From positions 12,998,205 to 13,062,204 of the forward strand of contig OY783197.1 of the NCBI GenBank assembly GCA_963678675.1: DNA of 64,000 nt, read 5' to 3'. The translations under genes and the position numbers were made by a program. The DNA is from Xiphydria camelus. Taxonomy: Eukaryota; Arthropoda; Insecta; Hymenoptera; Xiphydriidae. Below, piece by piece: positions 46,969 to 56,089 of the stretch (the stretch's first letter is position 1; each line of letters starts with the position of its first letter). The notes under the pieces are model-generated. The model was not told the DNA's origin, ran no database searches, and was given only the letters and a program-made list of their open reading frames with translations.

Positions 46969-47202
46969 TTGTGGGAAATGGCTTCTTCCGATGCGGTCGG
47001 TAATTACCCCTTCCCGAGCATGGTGCGGGACTGCGAGCGCACGTGCAGCCTAGATTCGCCGAAAAATACCCCGTTCCGTTTCGTAGATTCCGATCCGAGA
47101 GTAGCTATAGATTTGCGAGGTATTTCTGACTGTGATACTATTAAACGGTTCGAAGCATTGTGTCGAATTCCGTTTATCGCGAGACGGAACAGCGACCGAT
47201 AG
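46969..47202 (+). CDS. 77-codon ORF shared by both copies (outer)
   Basis: Identical in translation to 43881-44114, although flanking DNA of the two copies shows scattered substitutions. The preceding sequence (hairpin TACCTGGATAAGCCAGGTA, then a tract with AGTATAGCGGTATCTATTAC) has a diverged relative at 56945-57125, where the frame is not kept. Confidence 0.3.
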   Translation: MWEMASSDAVGNYPFPSMVRDCERTCSLDSPKNTPFRFVDSDPRVAIDLRGISDCDTIKRFEALCRIPFIARRNSDR

Positions 47203-47406
47203 CAGAGTTAAGAGAGAATAAACTAAATGCGCTTTGAATTAGACAGGATGGTTAATACTTGACGGTAGGTTATAAATTAACAGTTTCTCCGCTCATTATT
47301 TCTCGTTAGAATAGCAGTCTTAAATTAGTATAGAATATTCGAATTTACCGCTATAAAATAAAGTAACCCTTGAAGGTTATACGGGCTTTGATGAACGAGT
47401 TATATA

Positions 47407-47837
47407 CAGGGTGTAACAGAGTAAGTGTTACAACGTGAAACTGTAGATTCCTTGTGAAAAAAGAAAAATATTTTTCCTCTTACAAAAATGTTCTGCGTGC
47501 TTTCGTTTTCGATATACAGGATGTCAAAGTTTTGAAAAAAAAATCGTTTTTCTTTAAACCTCGAACTATTTTTATCAGATTTGAGTGTTGACACCTAATA
47601 ACAAGTAGTTCGTGGTTTAAATAAGGTAAAACGGGGTGAGTTGGCGAATGAAGTCGGCCCCTCGTTTCCATTTCTTTCCATAGAAACGAGGGGCCAACTC
47701 CATTCGCCAACTCACCCTGTTTTACCTTATATCGAAAACGACAGCCTGCAGAACATTTTTGTAAGAGGAAAAATCTTTTTCTTCTTTCATAAGGAATCTA
47801 CAGTTTCACGTTGTAACACTTACTCTGTTACACCCTG
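47407..47837. mobile_element. 431-bp CAGGGTGTAACAGAG MITE in the outer copy
   Basis: Same insertion as 43244-43674, same length, inverted orientation, TA flanks at 47405-47406 and 47838-47839. It includes the same internal palindrome. Confidence 0.85.
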
Positions 47838-48832
47838 TATATCGCGGTGATACTAATTACTAAGGATCGTTAATCAGAATTCCGACGATCGCACAGTGGT
47901 TCTGAAATAGGTCAAAAGTCCATACTAATTCATAACTGTTTACTATGATGCTAAGTTCAGATACGTACATTTTCTGGTTTAAGTTATAGTTTGAAGCATG
48001 CTCTTGATTATTATATAACATTTTACATGCCATTCTTGTCCCATATTTTAATGTATTTAATTTTTACGCTTTCGCAGTCTTATTGTTACGAAATCAGTTT
48101 TCTCTATTTAAAACAATTTGCTTGGTTTCAGGTACGTTTTATAAGTGTACGTTTTCAAGGATGCATATTTTGGAATAATACTAGGTACCAGTAAAATACC
48201 TATATCTTTTTTAATTATTAAGCTGCTTTTGACTTTTATTGTAAGCATTAGGGAAATGTGCTTTTTGTTAAATTATTTTTTCGAACTACTTTTCCTATTA
48301 CCACCTCTGGAAAAAGTTCTTATATACAAGAGTATATCTTTTTATAACTAAGACACAAATTTACATCGCACAAATCAGTTATGTAAGTCATTAATATACT
48401 CATGACCGCGTTTGCTTAGATCGCCGGACTACTGTGTATCGTTTGTTGGAACACGCAAATTAATCAACTGTAAACTGCGGCACACTGTCACAGAAGTAGA
48501 TACATAGGTTAGAATCGCCGTCCCGACCAGACCGACCGAGCAGACCGATTCTCCCAGGAACTACGTTCACCCGATTTTCGTACTCCCGCAGTTACCCCCG
48601 ATAATAGCAAAGTGGCACCACAGTGACTACACCCTGCTTTCACGCGGTGCATTCGAGTGCATGCACTGGGGTGTCCATCTGTCTGTGCACCGTGAAGCCA
48701 CACTGCAGTCACGCAGTGTAAGTACGATGGTAAAAGTAGAATTTTGCAAAAAGGGGGCGATAAAGTAGGATTTCCCGCCTGCCTTATCCGCCTACTAGAG
48801 AGGGAGAGAGTGTCGGTTTTTTTTTTCTCAAA

Positions 48833-48914
48833 CCCGACCCGGCCAGGACTCGAACCTGCGATCTTTAGAAGACTGGGAACGCTTCTCGCATTCTACCAAT
48901 TGCGCCATCGACTC
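48833..48914 (-). repeat. tRNA-Arg(UCU)-like SINE head or tRNA pseudogene
   Basis: On the - strand: TGGCGCAATTGG (A-box like), CTTCTAAAG (anticodon loop with TCT), CGCAGGTTCGAGTCCTGG (T arm with intact B-box). The acceptor and anticodon stems do not pair properly, so it is not a functional tRNA. An A10 run follows 15 bp downstream, as in tRNA-derived SINEs. Confidence 0.62.
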
Positions 48915-49077
48915 TTTGTGGTGGAAGTCGACTAAGTTATACATGTAATATCGATACCTGAAAGCAACAGTACTGTGACTAGTGAGATAAAGCCGAAAGC
49001 CGATTTCGAGCTATGTCAAACGTAAACTAAATTTTAAATATTTTTGCCGAGATATCTCAGTGTTGCATTGTGTAAAG

Positions 49078-49104
49078 GCCGGTTTATATATATATATATA
49101 TATC
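49078..49104. repeat. (TA)n microsatellite
   Basis: A run of TA dinucleotides at ~49085-49102, inside the 1231-bp insertion. Confidence 0.9.
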
Positions 49105-49397
49105 TCATTAAATTTTTAAAAATAATTTGATACTTTCTTTTTCAAAACAGTAGCGATTATGATAATTAATTATTCATTATTTATGAAATAATTCAGTACA
49201 ATTTGCACTGTTTGAAACATTATTATAATATCAATTTTGTTATTTTCTAATTTAAAAATTCTTCTATCGGGGTGTGAAATCAATTAATTGTAAATTTACA
49301 ACCGCACACATCCGCAGATCAAAATTTGTAACTAGTCACAAATTGCTTTCTGGGAACAAACCTATTATTATATCAATTTTGTTATTTTCTAATTTAA

Positions 49398-49561
49398 CAC
49401 ATTCGCTGCCACTTTTAGATTGATTGCATCGCGCTCAGTGCCGGTAACAGACTGAATAATTATATGTAATGTGCACGTCAATGTGTCTCCGATCAGAGCC
49501 GGCGGCACAGGCGCGAAGTGTCGACTGGCTTCGATCGGAGCCGGCGGCAGCAAACAACGTG
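49398..49561. mobile_element. 164-bp TTAA-flanked MITE, CACxTT ends
   Basis: CACATTCGCTGCC after TTAA (49394-49397), and GGCAGCAAACAACGTG before TTAA (49562-49565). The interior repeats GATCRGAGCCGGCGGCA twice. Confidence 0.75.
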
Positions 49562-49974
49562 TTAAAAATTTTGTGAAGACAATGAAGTTACCGACATTTA
49601 TGGTCGATAAATTTACGAAGTGTGCACGTCAAAAAGGCACCTTGACTGCACTGAGTGTAACTACTGTGTCTTTACGCTGTGAACCACTCAGTATGTTCAC
49701 TGTGTAGCCACGGTGCTTTTAGTTTGTGTACGCCACGCGATCACGCCACGGTGAGACCATAGTGGTGCCACTACGTGGCAGCACTGCGTGCGGCTAGCGT
49801 GTAAATCCACGCTTTGCTGTCGGGGTAGAGAATAGCGACTAGGAGTCTCCTTACTTTTCCAGTGAACTCCGCCCACTTCTCACGGGAACAGGCTTTCACT
49901 CAGTTATAGAATAGCCGTCCTGAAGACGTTCTCTGAAGCTTTATGAAGCGTTCAAGAAGAACTGTAGCATGGAA

Positions 49975-50211
49975 GTAAAATCCGGGCTAAAAGTGCCAAA
50001 AAGCAAGTTTTGAGATATGCAGATTCTGCAAGCAAGCAAGCAAGCAAGCTTTGCAGCAAGCAAGATTCTTGTGGCAATTATTTGAACTAGATTTTGAAGG
50101 ATCTAGACATAGTCCATTTTACAGCGTATTGGGGTTGTTACATAGTACACTTTTTAGCACAACTCAATTTTTCATATTCTGGCACTTAGCCCGGATTTTA
50201 CTTTCATTTAC
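49975..50211. repeat. Inverted-repeat mini-element, GTAAAATCCGGGCTAA ends
   Basis: GTAAAATCCGGGCTAAAAGTG at the left (one extra A) pairs with CACTTAGCCCGGATTTTAC at the right. The GGGCTAAGTGCCA motif links it to the element at 21081. It contains a (GCAA)n run at about 50028-50070. Confidence 0.7.
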
Positions 50212-50324
50212 AACTCCAATGAGCTCAGCAAAAGGATGTCTAGGGGACGTTTGTTCAAGCTTTGTGCTGTGTAGGATATATCGTTATAAGTTATGTGTTG
50301 CTGCCCATGCAAGAAAAAACTATT

Positions 50325-50665
50325 GATTGGGCAATAGTTTTCAATAGTAACTATTGACAGATCTATAGTCTTCAATAGTTACTATTCGGGATCCTAATAG
50401 TTATCATTAGTTATTATTGAATACTTCATTTTTTACTATCGGGTATTCAATAGTTAGGTATTACTGAAGTTTAAAAGTTCCCTTCAAAAGTTCTCAATAG
50501 TCAACCAATAGTTACTATTGAATACTCCATTTTACTATTGGGTATTCAATAATTACTACTGAAATTCAAAAGTTATCTTTCATAATTCTTAGCAGTCACC
50601 CAATAGTAACTTTTGAATGTTTCATTTTACTATTCGGTATTCATTAGTTGTTATTGAGGCGTTTT
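50325..50665. repeat. Degenerate AATAGTTACTATTG array
   Basis: Repeated variants of CAATAGTTACTATTGAATAC and CATTTTACTATTGGGTATTC across ~340 bp. The unit is palindromic. Confidence 0.75.
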
Positions 50666-50898
50666 CACTCGCCCTCGCATGATTCCTATGTTCGGTTTCC
50701 TGTATTTTACCCATACCAGGGTACCCTGTATTTTAAACATAACGTCTTTCCTACACCAAAGTACAATTAGTTTTTTCCCTATTTAAAAATCTCTGACAAA
50801 ATATATATTTGTTTTGTTAAAAAAGGAAACAATTACTTTGGAGCATTTTCCGAGTTTCTTCTTGCTGTGCTGTGATTTATGTAGAAGTATAATATATA

Positions 50899-51262
50899 CG
50901 GGGTATTCTCAAACCTCTGACCCAGAGGAAAACCCTATGTTCATTAAAAAATTACGGACATAATGCAATTGATTTTAGTGAAATCCGTTAAGAATTTACG
51001 GAGCAATTAATTATTAAAAGTAATTATTAATATTTTGAATTTATTCGGCATTGATGGCGTCATATCAAGGCTCATGAAGATATCTTCATGAGCCTTGATA
51101 TGACGCCATTAATGCCGAATAATTTCAAAATATGAATTACTTTTTAATAATTAATTTATCCGTAAATTCTTAACGGATTTCAATAAAATTGATTGCATTA
51201 TGTCCGTAATTTTTTAGTGAACATAGGGTTTTCCTCTGGGTCAGAGGTTTGAGAATACCCGG
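50899..51262. mobile_element. 364-bp near-perfect palindrome, TA-type ends
   Basis: GGGGTATTCTCAAACCTCTG is mirrored by CAGAGGTTTGAGAATACCCG. The centre CTCATGAAGATATCTTCATGAG is continuous palindrome, so there is almost no loop. TA lies at both ends. Confidence 0.88.
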
Positions 51263-51984
51263 TATATAAAGCGGGTTTTCTAAGACCCAAGATTTGTGCA
51301 CGCGGCACACACCAATCCTGGATCTTCGAAAACAGATCCTGTATATTTAAATTGAAATGTTTAGTTGCTGCTGTATAACATTTAATAAGTATCAACTACT
51401 TTATATATTGTAATAAAATATATACATTTTAATGCACTTAATAATATATACCTACAGGGTGTTCCTAAATATCATGTACAAACGGAAGGAGGTAATTCTT
51501 TGGCTTATTTCATGACTAAAATTTCATATAAACATAGGCCCGTAAAATCTTTGTTACTGATCTACAGGGTGTAGAAATTTCAAAATTCTTTTAGTTTTCT
51601 TTATAGCTCATGCAGTTTTTAAGATATTTAGCTCAAATTTGGAATATAGGTTATACTGTAGGGCTTATATCATTGCCCAGGTAACAAACTAACGTGAAAT
51701 TAACGTTATTTTTTGGTCAGTTCTGGTCATAGACGACGTCAGTAAAAGACGTATAAATGACGTTAAAAGTACGTTCGAAAGTCACATCCCACTAACGTCA
51801 TTTAATGACGTTTTTCTAATGTTCTTTATGACGTGAAATATGACGTTTATTTTAACGATTTCCCAGGTAGCACACTAACGTCGAAATGACGGTTTTTTAA
51901 GGTCAGTTCTGACGGCAGATGACGAAAAATATGACATGATGATGTAAAAAATGACGGTTCTGAAAGGTTAGGTCTGACGTATAT

Positions 51985-52092
51985 CTTTTCATCGTGAGCG
52001 GTCACCCATCCAACTACTATCCGCACTTTTTGCTGCTTAACTTCGTTGATCGGTCGGTGTCCTCGAGTTCTCATCTGCTGCACGCTCCTATG
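51985..52092 (-). repeat. 5S rRNA-like remnant, copy 2
   Basis: On the - strand: GACCGATCAACGAAGTTAAG, then GTAGTTGGATGGGTGACCGC, a close match to the 3' half of eukaryotic 5S rRNA. The 5' half is missing, so it is a SINE3-type head or pseudogene rather than a gene. Confidence 0.78.
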
Positions 52093-52099
52093 ATATCAA

Positions 52100-52285
52100 G
52101 TATTACTATTGGTGTTCATATGAATAAGTTTGATGAATAAATGTATGTTGCTTTTCCAGTCAATAAGAAAGAGCTTGAATAAATAAGATTTTATAATTGT
52201 ATTATTCTTTTCTCAACATTTTTGATAAATTTTCTTGCATAGACACAAATTGATATTAATAAATAAATAATTATATGAATGTTTA
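52100..52285 (+). repeat. Dispersed repeat, copy 2
   Basis: Same sequence and orientation as 7346-7560 (TATTGGTGTTCATATGAA, GATTTTATAATTGTATTATT), and it follows the 5S-like remnant directly. Confidence 0.75.
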
Positions 52286-52896
52286 TAGAAACGACCGCAA
52301 AATAAAAAAACCTACTTTTATTTATTATATTATATATATATAAATGGTACATAGATATAAGGATCGAGAATTAAGGTAGACCACACTATACAAATATTTG
52401 TATGTTATACATTATAAAAAAATATATAAATATTCAATGTAGGTATATTGTATAATAAATATAGTTATTTTAAAATTTTATTACGACGTAAAAATAACGT
52501 CTTTTTAACGTCATATTTAGGGCGTCTTAAAGACGTTTCTTGAATGTCGACATTAAAACGTCATTTTTTGGTAGAATGACGTCACCGACGAAATATGCCC
52601 TTAAAGTGACGTCAAGTTTACGTCAGCTTGCTACCTGGGTGGGCATGTCAAATGGTTGTGAGAATTTACAGGTTTTATTTTTTTAGGGATCGTGCCCCCT
52701 TTTCTCCTCCTGAACTTTTTTGCGGTGCGCCTCTGGTAGATTCTAAAATGCAAAATAAATTTTCTGTTTCATTTACAAACTTTTCGGTCTCTTGTAGTTT
52801 TTTCGTATCTGCCACCGCGCGTTATCGAGAGAAAAAATAAAAAACGATTTTCTATAATTCGCTAGATGAAATTAAAATTAAAAAAAAATTAAAGCT

Positions 52897-53653
52897 TGGA
52901 TAACGTGGTTTTTGTAGCAATGATTTATTACAATAAGAAAAACCTGAATAATAAACGTAACAAAACAACGTTACAAAAACTGCTGAAAGTACTCTTTGGA
53001 ACATTCCCGGAGTATTTCTTACGGTTTTGATGGAGAATGGACGCGGCCTGCGTCTCTCCGTTGAGAGCCCCAGGGAAGGAACAGTGTAGGTGTTGTGGGA
53101 AAAAGAAGGCCGTACGCGAAAGCAAATAACAATAAAACAGGTGGTCTTTAATCTGAGCAATCTCTAATGAGCAGTCCTTTTACATTGGTGAGAAGCACGA
53201 TATTATTGATCGGCCTCCGATGAGCGAACCGCGTGAGCAATGGCTGACCGCGTGGCCAGTCCGTGAGACCGTTCGAGAATCCGAGCACGCGCGGCTCGTA
53301 CAAGACGCCGAGCGCACGAGCCTCGAGCACCGAGCGGACCGAATGAGAATAACGTGTGTATCGACGAGAACTTGAGCCGTGAGAGTTAACTGAGCGTTCC
53401 GTGAGCCGTTACGCAAAACCGTGAAGCACTTGAGATGCACCGAGCAGAACTGAGGGCGGAAGCGAGCCGCCTCGAACCGGAAAAGATAAGAGACTCACGT
53501 GATCGAGCAACGTGGTATAGAGCGGTATGCGCAGGCGCGGGCAGCACACTCTATGCGGCATTGATCGGCGATCGACGAGCACTGCCGCGAGGTGCTGCCG
53601 CGAGACGGAGGAAACTTGAACGAATCGACGGACGATCGCGCCATTATTCAACA
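52897..53653 (-). repeat. Candidate solo LTR or GC-rich central block
   Basis: On the - strand it starts TGTTGAATAATGG and ends CGTTATCCA, with GTAATAAATCATTG (polyadenylation-like) near the end and a GC-rich first 600 bp. TG...CA ends fit a ~757-bp LTR. I found no duplicated flanking 5-mer, so this is tentative. Confidence 0.35.
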
Positions 53654-54068
53654 GGTTTTTTCTCGATAACGGTTACAGATACGAAAAAACTACAAGAGAC
53701 TAAAAAGTTTGTAAACGAAACAGAAAATTTATTTTGTATTTTAGAATCTACCAGTGGTGCACCGCAAAAAAGTTCAGGTGGAGAAAATGGGCACGACCCC
53801 TGAAAAAATAACCCCCTGTAGATTCTCACAACCATTTGACATGCCCAATGATATAAGCCCTACAGCATAACCTACATTCCAAATTTGAGCTAAATATCTT
53901 AAAAACTGCATGAGCTATAAAAAAAACTAAAAGAATTTTGAAATTTCAATATCCTGTAGATCAGTAACTTAGATTTTACGGGCCTATGTTTATATGAAGT
54001 TTTAGTCATAAAATAAGCCAAAGAATTACCTCCTTCCGTTTGTACATGATATTTAGGAACACCCTGTA

Positions 54069-54240
54069 TAATAATTATTTCATTCCTAATACCATTTCCA
54101 ATAGTATTTCCAATAATTTTCCCAATAGTATTACCAATAGTATTTCCAATACTTTTCCCAATAATATTATCGATAGTATCCTCAATGGTTTTCTCAATAG
54201 TATTTCCAATAGTGGTCAAAATACTCTTCAGAACTTCAAT
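54069..54240. repeat. AATAGTATTTCC-type tandem repeat
   Basis: About a dozen units of 11-18 bp such as CCAATAGTATTTCCAATA. The frames through it (Asn/Ile/Ser-rich or Gly/Asn/Thr-rich) are artefacts. Confidence 0.85.
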
Positions 54241-54417
54241 AGTTTTTTTTCACAAGGGTGCAGTGCAGTCACCAATGCATTATCATATATCTGTTATGTG
54301 TGTGTGAGTTATATTACTGTAATGTAGCAGCGGGGCCACTAATGTTATATTACTTGTTATTTCTTTGTTATGTTGCTGTTCAGTTGGGTGTTTAGTGCGT
54401 AAGAAGCTGGTAGCCAG

Positions 54418-56089
54418 GTGCGAAACCTAACACTAGTCTCGTACTTTAAAATTTATGCAATTTATTTAGAACTTTGCTTCAACACTTTCCTACAAGACAG
54501 ATTTATTTTAAAGAATAAAAAATTTCATGAACCACTGAAGAGACAAAAGCTTAAAACTTTTAAGAGTATTCAAGAGAAGATAATTGTTACGTCCTCTCAA
54601 AACAGATTAGTTGAGATAAGAGCAGAAAGAAATATTTTTGGTCGAGCTTTGCTCCTGTCCCAGGAACGTCAAATTAGCCTAGAGATGCTGTTATCCTATC
54701 CATTAGGACCAGTACCATGGGCATTAGCAACTGCTGATGGATGTCCTACAAAAACAGACAAGGCCAAACTACTCCATGCTTTGGAGATCAAGGGTGCGGT
54801 AAATGAACCTCCTAAGGTTGAAGAATGCATTTATATGATTGATGGCATGGCTTACTTTCAAGCTCTCAGTAATATTCCAGAAACCTTTGGTGAGCTCGCC
54901 GAGATAGCCTTAAGCCGTTTTCCAAAATGCAAGAGGATAGATTTCGTGACGGATACTTACGCAGATGTATCTATTAAAAACATTGAGGGACTAAGAAGAG
55001 GCCGTGGAGATACCTAAGACCAAGATTCCTCGGGATTGAAAAAAATTCCTCAGTAATGGCAAAAACAAGGAACAACTTGTCAACCTTCTACATAATGAAT
55101 GGAAACAAGACATATATGCCCACTATTTTCATGGTAGAAATCTTTACTCATCACATAATGATCAGTGCATGTTGTTTACTAGCGAAGACGATTCAACTGT
55201 GAATTATACGATACAAGAAGAGCTATGCTCTTCACAAGAGGAGACGGATACTAAAATTACATTACATTGCTTTCATGCTTCTCAATCCTGTCAAGACAAT
55301 TTGCCTATCAGAATTAGATCACCAGACACAGATGTTTTTATGTTGTTGTTAAGTTACGCCAACGAAATTGAAAACGTGTTACTGTTTGATACAGGAACTA
55401 GAAACAAACGAAGGGTCATTAATGTCATCATCATTTCTCGGGATTTAGGTGTAGCAACGAGCCATGCTATGTTGAATATGCATGCATTATCCGGATGCGA
55501 CACTACCAATTCATTTGTTCGTCATGGAAAGTTGTCAGTAAAATCTAAATAGGAAGTTTTCGAAATTCGTGCCTATCCTTAGATCATTAGGATCATCACT
55601 TACAATTACAGATATGTTACAGACAGGCCTAGAGGAATTCGTCTGTTGCTTGTACAGTGATAAGGGATACACAGATATAAATAAGCTAAGGTACGATTTG
55701 TTCACACAAAAATACTCTCCCACAATGACATTTGCATTGCCAAATACACAAGGTGTCGAATTGAGTCTACTACCTCATTGCAAAGCTTCACTTGAAAAGC
55801 ACATCAGTCGTGCAAACTACCAGTGCCTCAATGGATAGATATATAGGGATGGGAAGATATATGGAACAATGCTCATGTCGCTAAATCCATACTACCAACT
55901 ACAGTGGGACATGGCTGGAAGATGGAGAATGGACAACTGAAATTTGATTGGATTAAAGGGGATCCGTTGCCGCACAAATTAACCGACGTTATGGAAAGCT
56001 TTTATCCAGATGAGTTTGAAGATGGAGATGATCCAGAAGTAGTTAACTTAGCCGATATAGTAGATGAGGATGAAGAAGGAGACTGCTGA
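54418..56089 (+). pseudogene. Transposon-type gene with PIN/XPG-like acidic motifs, broken
   Basis: Homologous blocks lie in order but in three frames. 54418-~55010: KFHEPLKRQKLKTF, PLGPVPWALATADGCPTK, MIDGMAYFQ, DFVTDTYADVSIKN. ~55018-55552: KTKIPRD with TGA where Trp is expected, QEETDTKITLHCFHA, IRIRSPDTDVFMLLLSYA, HALSGCDTTNSF. ~55550-55838: FVPILRSLGSS, LEEFVCCLYSDKGY, HISRANYQC. 55904-56089: VGHGWKMENGQLKFDWIKGD plus an acidic tail. Frameshifts lie near 55012, 55545 and 55840. The Asp-rich motifs (DxYxxxSIK, EETDT, SPDTDV, GCDT) match the acidic cluster order of PIN/FEN-like nucleases, which is my inference. Multicopy homologues occur in many animals. No terminal repeats could be tied to it. 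Confidence 0.7.

Larger units (their letters stand above)
48595..49825. mobile_element. 1231-bp insertion in the outer copy, CCCCGA ends, TA duplication
   Basis: The inner copy reads GCGGTTAGAGAATAGCG (inverted at ~42525-42540) without interruption. In the outer copy this is split: GCAGTTA, then CCCCCGATAATAGCAAAG ... CTTTGCTGTCGGGG, then TAGAGAATAGCG. TA is duplicated (48593-48594, 49826-49827). The interior holds a tRNA-like segment, a TTAA MITE and AT repeats. Confidence 0.85.
42411..49928 (-). mobile_element. Outer copy of an unclassified inverted-repeat element (split by an inner copy)
   Basis: The tip 42411-42450 (ACGGCTATTCTGTAATTCC...) continues at 45803, after the inner copy, and runs to 49928 (...AGAATAGCCGT). 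Host flanks are CCTGG at 42406-42410 and CCTGA at 49929-49933. Joining 42450 to 45803 restores exactly the b-end sequence seen in the inner copy at 45750-45797, proving the split. This copy lacks ~455 bp present in the inner copy (junction at ~46650) and carries a 1231-bp insertion at 48595-49825. Confidence 0.82.
51676..52639. mobile_element. 964-bp insertion, CCCAGGTA ends, rich in TGACGT motifs
   Basis: The right arm of the host element has the uninterrupted site (GGGCATG following CATT, inverted at ~53847), so the limits are clear: left end CCCAGGTAACAAACTAACGT, right end ACGTCAGCTTGCTACCTGGG. There is a possible 2-bp TG duplication. A second, nested CCCAGGTAGCACACTAACGT end starts at 51862. 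TGACGT/ACGTCA occurs many times. A 5S-like remnant and the dispersed repeat copy 2 lie inside. Confidence 0.8.
51465..54066. mobile_element. 2.6 kb inverted-repeat element, CAGGGTGTTCC ends, TA duplication
   Basis: CAGGGTGTTCCTAAATATCA at 51465 is mirrored at 54066, TA on both sides. The arms are about 400 bp; the left arm is split by a 964-bp insertion (51676-52639). The centre (52850-53655) is a GC-rich block. No transposase frame was recognised. Confidence 0.85.

Noticed and set aside
50325..50665. Regularly spaced repeats, CRISPR-like at first sight
   Set aside because: Repeats and intervals are both degenerate, the setting is eukaryotic, and no cas genes are present.
53435..53803. 122-codon frame in GC-rich DNA
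   Set aside because: It crosses from the GC-rich block into the inverted arm of the 51465 element and has no recognisable domain.
54040..54327. Asn/Ile/Ser-rich 95-codon frame
   Set aside because: Translation of the AATAGTATTTCC tandem repeat.
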